Shown piece by piece: positions 51,435 to 61,367 of a stretch of DNA of 64,000 nucleotides. Position numbers and translations under genes: made by a program. Source of the DNA: Candidatus Physcousia equi. Lineage in GTDB: Bacteria > Bacteroidota > Bacteroidia > Bacteroidales > Bacteroidaceae. Below the pieces are notes generated by a model, which was given only the letters and a program-made list of their open reading frames with translations, made no database searches and was not told the DNA's origin. Positions within the stretch are counted from its first letter, which is position 1. Each line of letters starts with the position of its first letter. The stretch covers positions 31,087 to 95,086 of the forward strand of contig JAGHUD010000059.1 in the NCBI GenBank assembly GCA_018065005.1, read 5' to 3'.

Positions 51435-52205
51435 ATGAAGAAACCATATAGATATGGCATATTGCTCGTGCTGCTCGCTGCAGGGCTTACAAGTTGCGGA
51501 AGAAAATCGTTTGAAGAGCAAGTTGCCATTCAACTGCAAGAGTTCACCGAGAAACAATGCCCACAAAAGCTGGACGATTTTACGACGCTCGACAGTATGA
51601 GCTTCGACCAGCCGAACAACACCATCAACTACTACTACACCTTCTCTGGTCAGTTGGACAACCCAGATGTCCTTACGAATGGCGTGTTGGAGGACTTCAA
51701 GGAGGACATGATCCTGAAGCTGCACGACGACCTGAAACTCAAGGAGGAGAAGCAACACGGCATCACCTTTGCCTATCACTATCTGTCGCGCTCAACAAGG
51801 AAACCCCTTGTCGAGTTCGTCTTCACGAAGGAAGAATATGGCAAAAAAATAGTGCGCCGCAGCTTCAACTACAAAGAAACGAGAAACTGCCGCGAATACA
51901 CGGCGCACAACTGTCCCGTCAGACAAGACGAGGCAACAACACTCGACAGCATGTGGTATGACAGCATCAGCCGCACCATCACCTACGACTACTCGCTTTC
52001 GGGTCATTTGGACAACGACTCCCTCTTCCTCTCTCCCGACATCACCAAGGAGCAGAAGAAACAACTCATACAGAGCATCAAGAGCAATAAGGAGATCGAC
52101 TACCAGCGCGATGTGGAAAAATTGAATTTTGCGTTCCGCTACTTCTCAAGCACAACACGCAAACTTCTTCTCAACATCACTTTGAAGAACGAGGACCTGA
52201 AGTGA
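51435..52205 (+). CDS. Uncharacterised lipoprotein with internally duplicated domain
   Basis: Lipobox LLAAGLTSC; two related halves (QCPQKLDDFTTLDSMSFDQPNNTINYYYTFSGQLDN / NCPVRQDEATTLDSMWYDSISRTITYDYSLSGHLDN). Confidence 0.8.
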   Translation: MKKPYRYGILLVLLAAGLTSCGRKSFEEQVAIQLQEFTEKQCPQKLDDFTTLDSMSFDQPNNTINYYYTFSGQLDNPDVLTNGVLEDFKEDMILKLHDDLKLKEEKQHGITFAYHYLSRSTRKPLVEFVFTKEEYGKKIVRRSFNYKETRNCREYTAHNCPVRQDEATTLDSMWYDSISRTITYDYSLSGHLDNDSLFLSPDITKEQKKQLIQSIKSNKEIDYQRDVEKLNFAFRYFSSTTRKLLLNITLKNEDLK

Positions 52206-53454
52206 GCGACTCCATATAGGCGCGGAGGCGATCCTCGTGGGCATTGGGCTGAGGCGTCCAGAACTGGGTGCCTTGCAGTGCGTCGGGCAAATACTGCTGC
52301 TCGACAAAGTGCCCCGGATAGTCATGCGAATACTTGTAGCCCTCGCTGTAGCCAAGCTGTGCCATCAACTTGGTGGGCGCATTGCGCAGATGGAGCGGGA
52401 CGGGCAGGTTTCCCGTTTCGCGAACCTTCTGCAGAGCTTCGTTTATGGCAAGATAGGCGCTGTTGCTTTTGGGCGATGAAGCCAGATAGATGGTGGCTTG
52501 AGCCAGCGGTATGCGCCCCTCTGGCCATCCAATTTTCAGCACGGCATCGAAGGCTGCATTGGCAATAAGCATGGCGTTGGGATTTGCCAACCCGATGTCC
52601 TCGCTGGCAGAGATGACCAATCGGCGAGCGATGAAGGCGGGGTCCTCTCCGCCTTCTATCATGCGTGCCAACCAATAGATGGCAGCATCAGGATTGCTGC
52701 CTCGTATGCTTTTTATGAAGGCTGAGATGATGTCGTAGTGCATTTCACCATCTTTGTCGTAGGCAAGAGGATTTTGCTGCAGGCGGTCGTTGACCAAGGC
52801 ATCGGTGACGACGATGTCTCCTGCTGCCGACGATTCAAAGAGAAGTTCGAGGATGTTGAGCAACTTGCGTGCATCGCCGCCACTAAAACGGAGAAGGGCT
52901 GATGTCTCTTCAAACCTCCATGCACGCTGACTCAAATAGAGGTCCTTCTCAACAACACGATGGGCAAGCCTCATCAGGTCGTCCACTTCGAGCGACTTGA
53001 GCACATATACCTGGCAGCGTGAGAGCAAGGGACGAATCACCTCAAAGGATGGATTCTCTGTGGTGGCTCCGATAAGTGTGACGACACCTTGCTCGACAGC
53101 ACCCAAAAGGCTGTCTTGTTGCGATTTTGAGAAACGGTGAATCTCATCGATGAAGAGAATGGGGCTGGGTGCATCAAAGAAACGGTTGGAACGAGCCTTG
53201 TCGATAACTTCTCTCACGTCCTTCACTCCGCTGGTCACAGCCGAAAGCGTGTAGAATGGCGTCTTGAGTTGATGCGCGATGATGCTGGCAAGCGTTGTCT
53301 TGCCAACACCCGGAGGTCCCCAAAGAATGAAACTAGAGATGCGTCCGCTGTCTATCATGCGGCGCAAGATGGCACCTTGACCAATCAGATGTTGTTGGCC
53401 AACGTAGTCGTCGAGCGTCTGAGGACGCATTCTTTCTGCTAAGGGAGCACTCAT
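52177..53454 (-). CDS. rarA: Replication-associated recombination protein A (AAA ATPase)
   Basis: MSAPLAERMRPQTLDDYVGQQHLIG, ILWGPPGVGKTTLASIIA, LFIDEIHRFSKSQQDSLL. Confidence 0.95.
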   Translation of the reverse strand: MSAPLAERMRPQTLDDYVGQQHLIGQGAILRRMIDSGRISSFILWGPPGVGKTTLASIIAHQLKTPFYTLSAVTSGVKDVREVIDKARSNRFFDAPSPILFIDEIHRFSKSQQDSLLGAVEQGVVTLIGATTENPSFEVIRPLLSRCQVYVLKSLEVDDLMRLAHRVVEKDLYLSQRAWRFEETSALLRFSGGDARKLLNILELLFESSAAGDIVVTDALVNDRLQQNPLAYDKDGEMHYDIISAFIKSIRGSNPDAAIYWLARMIEGGEDPAFIARRLVISASEDIGLANPNAMLIANAAFDAVLKIGWPEGRIPLAQATIYLASSPKSNSAYLAINEALQKVRETGNLPVPLHLRNAPTKLMAQLGYSEGYKYSHDYPGHFVEQQYLPDALQGTQFWTPQPNAHEDRLRAYMESLTSGPRSSK

Positions 53455-53523
53455 TGTTGTCGTAAATTTTGAGAAATCAGCGAGCGGATGTAACAAGTCT
53501 GCAGATAAGTCGGGGGCACAGAC

Positions 53524-53901
53524 TCATTTCGTGTCGTGTTTTAGTTTTCGCTCGAAAAACTTCACCTTGACGTCCAGGCGTTCACGCTCCGGCACCACAT
53601 TGAGCGATGTGGGTTCGAGGTCGGCTGGCAGATGGTCCAGACTGTCCTGTGCAGCGAAGAGTTCGATGCTATCGAGCAACAAGATGGCTTGTCGGCGCGC
53701 GTTGATGGCTAAAGGATGATGTTTGCGCAGCGCCATGATGGTGTCGCGAGCCGCATCATAGTTCTTTTGCACCAACGCCCGACGAGCTTCTGCAAGTTGT
53801 CGTGCGCCTTCTCTTTCGTCTATCTCTTGTTGAGAAGCGCCACTGCAAGCAAGAAGAAGCGCCGAAGCGAGAAGCAGTAGGAGGTTGCGAAACTGTGGCA
53901 T
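53524..53901 (-). CDS. Hypothetical lipoprotein
   Basis: Lipobox LLASALLLACSG; start trimmed to MPQFRNLLLLL. Confidence 0.65.
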   Translation of the reverse strand: MPQFRNLLLLLASALLLACSGASQQEIDEREGARQLAEARRALVQKNYDAARDTIMALRKHHPLAINARRQAILLLDSIELFAAQDSLDHLPADLEPTSLNVVPERERLDVKVKFFERKLKHDTK

Positions 53902-53905
53902 AGGC

Positions 53906-54085
53906 TTACCAAAACTTATTTTGTGCAGGGTTATATTCAAAGCCCAGTGAACCGAGTGTCGTCTCTAAGACTTCGCGATTGAGCTGAAGGTCCTGACAAA
54001 GCTCGTCGAGTGAGGCATATTGGTCTCTCAGCTTCATGTTGATGAAACTGAACAGCATGAAAGGGTCGTGTGGAAGTTCGTTCAT
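53906..54085 (-). CDS. DUF4250-like small protein
   Basis: MNELPHDPFMLFSFINMKLRDQYASLDELCQDLQLNREVLETTLGSLGFEYNPAQNKFW. Confidence 0.75.
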   Translation of the reverse strand: MNELPHDPFMLFSFINMKLRDQYASLDELCQDLQLNREVLETTLGSLGFEYNPAQNKFW

Positions 54086-54168
54086 ACGCTGCTTTGGGTG
54101 TATCGTTTTTTTCACAGCAAGCGGCTCGCAGCAAGCTTGACGCAAGACCTAGAACTAAGATTAGGCTG

Positions 54169-55566
54169 TTAGAGAATGAATCGAACAATATCGTTCCAAA
54201 ACGCCCACGCCATCAGCGCAAAGAGTAGTACCATGCCAACGTATTCGGCAATGGTCTGTGCACGAAGAGACAGTGGTCGGCGCGTGATGGCTTCGATGAG
54301 CAGGAACATGACGTGACCGCCATCCAAACCAGGAATGGGGAGTATGTTCATCACAGCGAGAATGATGCTGATGAGCGCGGTGAGTTGCCAAAAACGCAGC
54401 CAATCCCACGAATCGGGGAAGATGCTGCCAATGGTGATGAACGACCCAACGCTCTTTGCACCCTTCGGCTTGACAACATACTGCAGGTCGTGCACGTAGC
54501 CCTTGAGTGTCTCCCAACCATACTGGCAGCCAGCAGGTATGCAAGAGAGGACGTTGTAGGAGAGATGCTCGGTTTTGTAGAGACTGGTATAGCTCTGCTT
54601 GTCAATGCCCATCATGTAGTCCTCGTTGAGTTGCAACTGCACCGTATCTGGCGCTGCATTGACGTTGGCGAAGACAAGAGTCATTTGTCGCAATGCCAAC
54701 GAGTCTGCCTTGGAGCATGTGGCAAGCTTGTCACCCTTGCGCACCATCAGCGAATCGAAATCGCGCCACGAATCGACAGCATTGCCGTCCACAGCAAGCA
54801 GTCTGGCGCCTTTCATCACGCCTGCTTTTGCAGCTGCGCCATCAGGCAGGACACTGTCCACGACGGCGGGCACATAAGGAGTGAGGAAGGCGGGAGTCAT
54901 CTCAGACATGTCGAGCAAGTCAGGGTGTTCGGAAGGAACCTGAAAGGTGACGTCATTGCCAGCGCGTTTAACCGTGATGGTTTCAGCATCGGAGAAAGCG
55001 CGAAGAATGGTGGCATCATAGTATTGGATGCGCTCTCCGTTGACAGCAACGGGTATGTCGCCGTCCTGAAATCCGAGCTTCTTTGCTTCGGAATTATAGA
55101 CGAAGCCCTCGGTGATGTTGGTGATGGGCATCACCTCACGCCCTGAGAAGAGCATGATGCAACTGTAGATGACGAGCGCAGTGATGAGGTTCATCAGAAC
55201 ACCGCCCACCATGATAAAGAAACGTTTCCAGACGGGCTGCGAACGAAATTCGTCTGGCTTGGCAGGCTGCTTCATCTGCTCTTTGTCCATCGATTCGTCA
55301 ATCATGCCAGCTATCTTCACATAGCCGCCCAAGGGAATCCATCCGATGCCGTACTCCGTTTCGTTGGCTGCTATCTTGGGGAATCGCTTGGCAAACCATT
55401 TGTCCTTGGTGGAGAAAAGGTGGAACTTTGGGTTGAAGAACATATAGAACTTCTCTACTCTCACCTTGAAGAGTTTAGAAAAGAGAAAATGTCCGCCTTC
55501 GTGCAGAACGACAAGGAGGCTAAGACACAAGAGTAGTTGCAGGGCTTTTATGAGTATGAGTGACAT
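54169..55566 (-). CDS. rseP: RIP metalloprotease RseP (site-2 protease)
   Basis: LVVLHEGGHFLFSKLFKVRVEKF (HExxH), PDZ region, NILPIPGLDGGHVMFLLIEAI. Confidence 0.94.
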   Translation of the reverse strand: MSLILIKALQLLLCLSLLVVLHEGGHFLFSKLFKVRVEKFYMFFNPKFHLFSTKDKWFAKRFPKIAANETEYGIGWIPLGGYVKIAGMIDESMDKEQMKQPAKPDEFRSQPVWKRFFIMVGGVLMNLITALVIYSCIMLFSGREVMPITNITEGFVYNSEAKKLGFQDGDIPVAVNGERIQYYDATILRAFSDAETITVKRAGNDVTFQVPSEHPDLLDMSEMTPAFLTPYVPAVVDSVLPDGAAAKAGVMKGARLLAVDGNAVDSWRDFDSLMVRKGDKLATCSKADSLALRQMTLVFANVNAAPDTVQLQLNEDYMMGIDKQSYTSLYKTEHLSYNVLSCIPAGCQYGWETLKGYVHDLQYVVKPKGAKSVGSFITIGSIFPDSWDWLRFWQLTALISIILAVMNILPIPGLDGGHVMFLLIEAITRRPLSLRAQTIAEYVGMVLLFALMAWAFWNDIVRFIL

Positions 55567-55639
55567 ATTGTTTGGGGTTTTCTATGCTTTGATTGTTTGT
55601 TTCAGTATTAAGTAGTGTTGTGTTTCTGAGCGAAACGAC

Positions 55640-56803
55640 TCATGCAAGGAGGCTGGCAGCCACGCGCCGTGCTTGCTTGTCCCACTCGACATAATCGTCG
55701 AGTGTGTTGTCTTTTTGGAAAGCAACAGCCGACATGGTCTGTTCGATGACGTCGGACATCTGCAGGAATCCGCATCTTCCTTGGCGGAAAGCTAAGTTGA
55801 CAACTTCATTGGCTGCATTGAGCACACAAGGAGCATTGCCTCCGCAAGCAATGGCTTGATAAGCCAAAGCCAATGGGCGGAAGCGAACCGGATCGGGGGC
55901 TTCAAAACTGAATGTGCCCATCTCAAACCAGTTGAGGCGTGGCACACTGGATGAGATGCGTTCGGGAAAACTCAGCGCCAACTGTATGGGCACACGCATA
56001 TCGGGCATGCCCAACTGTGCCTTTACTGCTCCATCGGTGAACTGCACTGCGCTGTGTATGATGCTCTGCGGGTGCACCACCACTTGTATGTCTTCCGGTT
56101 CCACTCCAAAGAGCCACTTCGCCTCAATCATCTCAAATCCTTTGTTCATCATGGATGCCGAGTCGATGGTTATTTTCGCTCCCATGTCCCAATTCGGGTG
56201 GCGCAGTGCCTGCTCTGACGTGACCTTCGCCAATTCGTCAAGGGAGAACAGCCGAAAGGGACCACCTGAGGCAGTCAGAATGAGTTTCTCTATCTCTGCT
56301 GACTCGCCCATGAGCGATTGGAAGATGGCAGAGTGCTCACTGTCGACCGGCAAGATGGGCACACGATGCTTCTGCGCCAGGCGCGTGATGAGTTCTCCTG
56401 CCACGACCAGCGTTTCCTTGTTGGCAAGCGCGATGGCCTTGCCCGCCTCGATGGCAGCCACCGTGGGGCGTAGACCACTGAATCCCACCAGAGAGGAGAG
56501 CACCATATCGACAGAGGGCAACTGTACGACCTGACAGAGCGCATCGTTGCCCGCATAGACCTGTACGTCGGTGTCGGCAAGTGCTTCATTCACTCGTTCG
56601 TAGAGCGTTTCGTCTGCCACAACGACACATTGAGGCAAGAAGGTGCGTGCCTGCTCGATGAGCAAGTCTGCAGAGCGATGAGCAGTGAGCACACGCACAT
56701 CAAAACGGTCGCTATGCTCAGCTACCACTTGCAGTGCCTGCCTGCCGATGCTTCCGGTCGAACCGAGGATGCACAGTTGTTTTCTGATTCGTTCTTCTTT
56801 CAT
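55640..56803 (-). CDS. dxr: 1-deoxy-D-xylulose-5-phosphate reductoisomerase
   Basis: LGSTGSIGRQALQVV, LANKETLVVAGELI, PVDSEHSAIFQ, HPNWDMGAKITIDSASMMNKG. Confidence 0.97.
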   Translation of the reverse strand: MKEERIRKQLCILGSTGSIGRQALQVVAEHSDRFDVRVLTAHRSADLLIEQARTFLPQCVVVADETLYERVNEALADTDVQVYAGNDALCQVVQLPSVDMVLSSLVGFSGLRPTVAAIEAGKAIALANKETLVVAGELITRLAQKHRVPILPVDSEHSAIFQSLMGESAEIEKLILTASGGPFRLFSLDELAKVTSEQALRHPNWDMGAKITIDSASMMNKGFEMIEAKWLFGVEPEDIQVVVHPQSIIHSAVQFTDGAVKAQLGMPDMRVPIQLALSFPERISSSVPRLNWFEMGTFSFEAPDPVRFRPLALAYQAIACGGNAPCVLNAANEVVNLAFRQGRCGFLQMSDVIEQTMSAVAFQKDNTLDDYVEWDKQARRVAASLLA

Positions 56804-57348
56804 CAGTTGTTCAATTCTATGAGTCCCTCTGGAATGTCCATTTCAATCCATCGTTCTGTCTGGCTAAGGTTATGCACAAGTTCTTCGTTGGCTGGAACAA
56901 TGAGCTCGTCGCCCTGAGGCGTCTGAACGTAGAAAAGCACATTTGCTGTTCCTTCGTCCACCTCACCAATCTTGCCTAATGTTCGCCCATCTTTCATGCG
57001 AAGTTCGTAGCCAACGAAATGGGTCCAACGAAGTTCGTCTTCCGTAGTCTCTGGCGTGAGCGCCTTTGGGAAAAAGACCTCGCTACCGGCAAGCTCTGCG
57101 GCATCATCTGCTTGATCGACTCCCTCAAATTTGACGAGAGCCACGCTGTCGCTGCGAAACCGCCACTCCTCCAGGAAGAAAGGCACGAGTATGCCGTCGA
57201 CGCGCAGTATGAGGTAGGCCGACTCTACGTCGTCACCGCCAAACACATCGTCCCACACATCGTCGGTGAACGAAAAGTTGAGTTCGCCACGCAGCGCATG
57301 AACGCGTGTGAGCGTACCTATTTTATATACTTCCTCTTCGTGAATCAT
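56803..57348 (-). CDS. rimM: Ribosome maturation factor RimM
   Basis: KIGTLTRVHALRGELNF, VGYELRMKDGRTLGKIGEV, IVPANEELV. Confidence 0.92.
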   Translation of the reverse strand: MIHEEEVYKIGTLTRVHALRGELNFSFTDDVWDDVFGGDDVESAYLILRVDGILVPFFLEEWRFRSDSVALVKFEGVDQADDAAELAGSEVFFPKALTPETTEDELRWTHFVGYELRMKDGRTLGKIGEVDEGTANVLFYVQTPQGDELIVPANEELVHNLSQTERWIEMDIPEGLIELNN

Positions 57349-57383
57349 CAGTCACTATCTTATGCTATTTTCTTCAGTCCTTG

Positions 57384-57595
57384 TCTTGAGAGAGAGAGCT
57401 ACTCTTTTCGCCTCGTGCAACCTGAGAGAAAACCTACTCTTTTCGCCTCGTGCGTCCTAAGAGAAGTCTACTCTTTTCACCTCGTGCAACCTAAGAGAAA
57501 ATCTACTCTTTTCACCTCGTGCAACCTAAGAGAGATCTACTTTCTTTCCCTCGTGCAGTCTAAGAGAGAAAACGCTCTCTCCCCCTCGTGCAGCT
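57384..57595. repeat. Tandem repeat, six units alternating 34/35-bp period
   Basis: cctcgtgcaacctaagagaaaatctactcttttca; cctcg anchors at 57411, 57446, 57480, 57515, 57549, 57584. Confidence 0.95.
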
Positions 57596-57602
57596 TGTTT
57601 GG

Positions 57603-58910
57603 CTAATCCTCACGACGTATAGAAGCTCCGAGCGCAGTGAGGCGCGCTTCAAGGTTCTCGTATCCACGATCGATTTGTCCCACATTCTCGATGCGGCTCG
57701 TTCCCTCCGCGCTCATGGCGGCAATGACCAATGCGATGCCTGCACGAATGTCGGGACTCGTCATACGCGCTGCATGGAGCGGGATCTGCTTATCGTGGCC
57801 CACCACAACGGCTCGGTGCGGGTCGCAGAGGATAATTTGCGCTCCCATATCGATGAGTTTATCCACAAAAAAGAGTCGACTCTCAAACATCTTCTGATGG
57901 ATGAGCACAGAACCTTTGGCTTGCGTGCTCACCACAAGCAAGACACTGAGCAAGTCGGGTGTCAATCCAGGCCAGGGCGCGTCGCTGAGCGTCATGAAAG
58001 ACCCATCGATGAAGGAGTCAATCTCGTAATGGTCATGCTTGGGGATGAAGATGTCGTCGCCTTCATGCACCACATTGATGCCAAGGCGCCGGAAGGTGTA
58101 AGGGATGATGCCCAGCTGGTTGTATGCCACATTCTTGATGCGCACGCCCTCGCCACACATGGCAGCCATGCCCATGTAACTTCCCACCTCGATCATGTCG
58201 GGCAACAAGCGATGCTGTGCGCCGTGGAGCTTCTTCACGCCGATGATGGTGACCAAGTTGCTGGCGATGCCGCTGATGTTGGCGCCCATGGCATTGAGCA
58301 GGTGACAAAGTTGTTGGATATAGGGTTCGCAAGCGGCGTTGTAGATCGTGGTGGTTCCTTCTGCCAACACTGCAGCCATGATGATGTTTGCCGTTCCGGT
58401 GATGGACGCTTCATCGAGCAACATATACGTTCCTTTCAGGCTCTTGCTCTCTATATGAAAGACTCCATTCTCGGTGTCGTGGTGGAAGTCAGCCCCCAGC
58501 TTAGATAGTCCCAGGAAGTGTGTGTCCAGCCTTCTTCGTCCAATCTTGTCGCCACCGGGTTTTGCCACAGAAGCCTTTCCGAACCTTGCCACCATGGGAC
58601 CGATGAAGAGCACGCTTCCTCTGCTTTTGGCGCATCTGGTGAGAAACTCTTGGCTCTCTGTGTAGTCGATGTTGACGTTGTCTGCCTGAAACGTAAAGTC
58701 GCCTGGCGCATTCTTCGTCACCTTGACCCCCATGTCGCGCAGCAAGTCAATCTGGTTGTTCACGTCGCTGATGTCGGGCACATTCTTGATGCGCACCTCT
58801 TCATCAGTGAGCAAGGTAGCGCAAAGCACCTGCAGTGCTTCGTTCTTAGCGCCCTGCGGTGTTATTTCGCCTTTCAGTTTGTGTCCGCCTTCTATAATGA
58901 ATGATGCCAT
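57603..58910 (-). CDS. murA: UDP-N-acetylglucosamine 1-carboxyvinyltransferase
   Basis: EGGHKLKGEITPQGAKNEALQVLCATLLTDE, KPGGDKIGRRRLDTHFLGLSKLGA. Confidence 0.95.
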   Translation of the reverse strand: MASFIIEGGHKLKGEITPQGAKNEALQVLCATLLTDEEVRIKNVPDISDVNNQIDLLRDMGVKVTKNAPGDFTFQADNVNIDYTESQEFLTRCAKSRGSVLFIGPMVARFGKASVAKPGGDKIGRRRLDTHFLGLSKLGADFHHDTENGVFHIESKSLKGTYMLLDEASITGTANIIMAAVLAEGTTTIYNAACEPYIQQLCHLLNAMGANISGIASNLVTIIGVKKLHGAQHRLLPDMIEVGSYMGMAAMCGEGVRIKNVAYNQLGIIPYTFRRLGINVVHEGDDIFIPKHDHYEIDSFIDGSFMTLSDAPWPGLTPDLLSVLLVVSTQAKGSVLIHQKMFESRLFFVDKLIDMGAQIILCDPHRAVVVGHDKQIPLHAARMTSPDIRAGIALVIAAMSAEGTSRIENVGQIDRGYENLEARLTALGASIRRED

Positions 58911-58983
58911 TTCTGTGTGTTGTGTTCAGTTTATAATCCCCCAACCTATTTTGTTTTTCGAGCTGAGACTAAACAAGCCCTCT

Positions 58984-59565
58984 TTATTTCTTCTTTTTCT
59001 TTCCCATCGTTTTCGGCGTCTTCACCACCTTGTCGAATGTGAAGTGCTCCAGGTCGAGCTTAACGAGCCCTCCCGTATAGCTCGCCATGTCGCTTGCCAC
59101 CTTGCTGTCGTCGACAGCCTCGCGGTTCCAGTCGTAGAGTGACTGCTTCATCTGGTTTGCCACAACCATGGCCAACTCATCGCGCTGCTTGCTCTTAGGC
59201 ATGGTCGCAAGATGATTGAGGAAAGCCTCGTTCAGATGACCATAGTGGCGGTTATGAATGTGGTTTCTGGGGTAAGCCACGCGCTTTCTGTCCTTGTTCT
59301 TTTCGTCCATTCGGCTCACAGGGTAAGGATAATCCACCTGCAGCTTGTAGTCGGAGATGTAGGCCAGATGATCCCAAAGCTTGTGGCGGAAGTCTTCTTG
59401 GTTCTTCATGCCAGGGTGCATGGATGCCATCACGGCAATGATGTTCCGCGCACAACGCATCCGGCGCTCAGCGTTTGGAATGGAGATGCAGTGCTCCACC
59501 ATCTGCTGCACTGTGCGACCGTATTCGGGCATGGCAATGCGTGCTCGGTTCGTATTGTATTGCAT
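58984..59565 (-). CDS. DUF4290 domain-containing protein
   Basis: MQYNTNRARIAMPEYGRTVQQMVEHCISIPNAERRMRCARNIIAVMASMHP; start trimmed. Confidence 0.82.
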   Translation of the reverse strand: MQYNTNRARIAMPEYGRTVQQMVEHCISIPNAERRMRCARNIIAVMASMHPGMKNQEDFRHKLWDHLAYISDYKLQVDYPYPVSRMDEKNKDRKRVAYPRNHIHNRHYGHLNEAFLNHLATMPKSKQRDELAMVVANQMKQSLYDWNREAVDDSKVASDMASYTGGLVKLDLEHFTFDKVVKTPKTMGKKKKK

Positions 59566-59608
59566 AAGTGATTTTTCTGTTGCTACCGTCTTGGTGGTTC
59601 TTACTTTA

Positions 59609-60310
59609 CTAAACGTGAAGGAGGTCGCGGCTCTTGGTGGTTTGGAACTCTTTGAGATAAAATGGTTCAAAATACGCCACGTCTTCGGGCTTGTCGCCTC
59701 GCAGGAAACTTCCTTCAGCCAAAGGCGTCATGTGCTTTGCCAACGGACAGATGTTGGGCAAGAACAAGGCATTCGGGTGATCGATGACCGCTTTCGTCTT
59801 CATCGCTCCGTCGCCGAAGAAACATACCGGACCGCGATCCAACCACGTCTTGTAGGTTTCGGCATCCACTATGTCGGGCTGAATGCCTCTGAGCTCGTGC
59901 AGCGAGCGGTCGTAGACTGCCGCATAGACCTCCATCCTTCGGGCGTCAATCATCGGCACGAACAGACAGTCTTCAGGCAACTCGTCGTGGTAGAGCAGCA
60001 CGGGCACGCAGAGCGCCTTCATCGTGTCTACGGCATAGAGGGGCACGCCACGTCCATAAGCCACACCCTTTGCCATCGACACACCAATGCGCAAGCCCGT
60101 GTAGCTGCCCGGACCGCGGCTCACTGCCACAGCATCGAGCGGGATGGCATGGCTCTCGGCAAACGAAAGCGCTTCCTCAACGAACACACCCAGACTGACA
60201 GCATGCGAGGGCCCCTCAAGGTCTGCTTTTTCAAAGATGACCTTGCCTGCCTCGCTCACCGCCACAGAGCATACTTTCGTGCTGGTTTCGATATGTAAAA
60301 TGCAAGCCAT
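59609..60310 (-). CDS. tsaB: tRNA t6A37 biosynthesis protein TsaB
   Basis: ILHIETSTKVCSVAVSEAG, VSRGPGSYTGLRIGVSMAKGVAYG. Confidence 0.94.
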   Translation of the reverse strand: MACILHIETSTKVCSVAVSEAGKVIFEKADLEGPSHAVSLGVFVEEALSFAESHAIPLDAVAVSRGPGSYTGLRIGVSMAKGVAYGRGVPLYAVDTMKALCVPVLLYHDELPEDCLFVPMIDARRMEVYAAVYDRSLHELRGIQPDIVDAETYKTWLDRGPVCFFGDGAMKTKAVIDHPNALFLPNICPLAKHMTPLAEGSFLRGDKPEDVAYFEPFYLKEFQTTKSRDLLHV

Positions 60311-60404
60311 TGCAGAAATGATACATTTTTTCGCTGCAAAATTGCAATTTTTTCCTCAATAATGCTTACATTTGCACGAAATTTATTCAAAAAAACGCAA
60401 ACTT

Positions 60405-61286
60405 ATGATTCTATCTATGACGGGCTACGGAAAGATGACCGTAGCATTCGAGGACAAGAAGATCACTGCCGAGATAAAGTCGCTCAACAGTAAAGCACTC
60501 GACCTAAGCACCCGTCTTTCAAGCATCTATCGAGAAAAGGAAATGGAGGTCAGAAGCCTCATCTGTCAGCGGCTCGAACGCGGAAAGGTGGAATTCAGCC
60601 TTTGGTTTGAAAAGGAGGATAAGACAACCGACTCTCCGCTCAACGCACAACTCCTCAACGCCTATCACCACCAGTTGCGCCACATCTGTGCCGCACAAGA
60701 CATACCTATGCCTGCAGATGTCTGGTCCGTACTTATGCGCATGCCAGACGTCATCTCACGCTCCGACCAGCAGACCACCACGCTCTCGTCCGAGGAGTGG
60801 CAAGCTGCGCGCCTAGCTGTCGAGGGTGCTGTGGATGCCCTCATGGCTTTCCGTCAGCAAGAAGGGGCTGCACTGCAGCAAATCTTCGAACAAAAAATCA
60901 ACAACATCGAACAACTGCTCTCACAAATTGAGCCCTACGAAAAACAGCGCACCGACAAGATACGACAGCGCATTGCGGAGGCTCTTGGCAGTCTGAATGG
61001 CATCGAATACGACCGGAACCGCCTCGAGCAGGAGATGATCTACTACATCGAGAAGCTCGACATCAACGAGGAGAAACAACGACTCAGCAACCACCTCAAC
61101 TACTTCCGACAAACCATGAACGAAGGACATGGACAAGGAAAGAAACTTGGTTTCATTGCGCAAGAGATGGGCAGAGAAATCAACACCACTGGAAGCAAGT
61201 CAAACCTTGCTGAGATGCAAAACATTGTCGTCCGCATGAAGGACGAACTCGAGCAAATCAAAGAGCAAGTGCTCAACGTCATGTAG
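60405..61286 (+). CDS. YicC family protein
   Basis: MILSMTGYGKMTVAFEDKKITAEIKSLNSKALDLSTRL ... EMGREINTTGSKSNLAEMQNIVVRMKDELEQIKEQVLNV; start trimmed. Confidence 0.94.
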   Translation: MILSMTGYGKMTVAFEDKKITAEIKSLNSKALDLSTRLSSIYREKEMEVRSLICQRLERGKVEFSLWFEKEDKTTDSPLNAQLLNAYHHQLRHICAAQDIPMPADVWSVLMRMPDVISRSDQQTTTLSSEEWQAARLAVEGAVDALMAFRQQEGAALQQIFEQKINNIEQLLSQIEPYEKQRTDKIRQRIAEALGSLNGIEYDRNRLEQEMIYYIEKLDINEEKQRLSNHLNYFRQTMNEGHGQGKKLGFIAQEMGREINTTGSKSNLAEMQNIVVRMKDELEQIKEQVLNVM

Positions 61287-61367
61287 CTCACCCCGCACAA
61301 CCTTGTTGTCTGACCTTAACAGGCACACCCCCAGAATGTAACGCTAACACCCCAGTCATCAAACATC

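Noticed and set aside
57384-57595. CRISPR-like array
   Set aside because: Repeats are contiguous with no unique spacers of constant length, and no cas genes are in the window. The same reasoning applies to the arrays at 19422, 29061, 42466 and 50632.
57019-57606. 195-aa plus-strand ORF through the rimM repeat array
   Set aside because: Partly antisense to rimM and partly translated repeat (RLVQPERKPTLFASC...). Open only because the repeat lacks stops.
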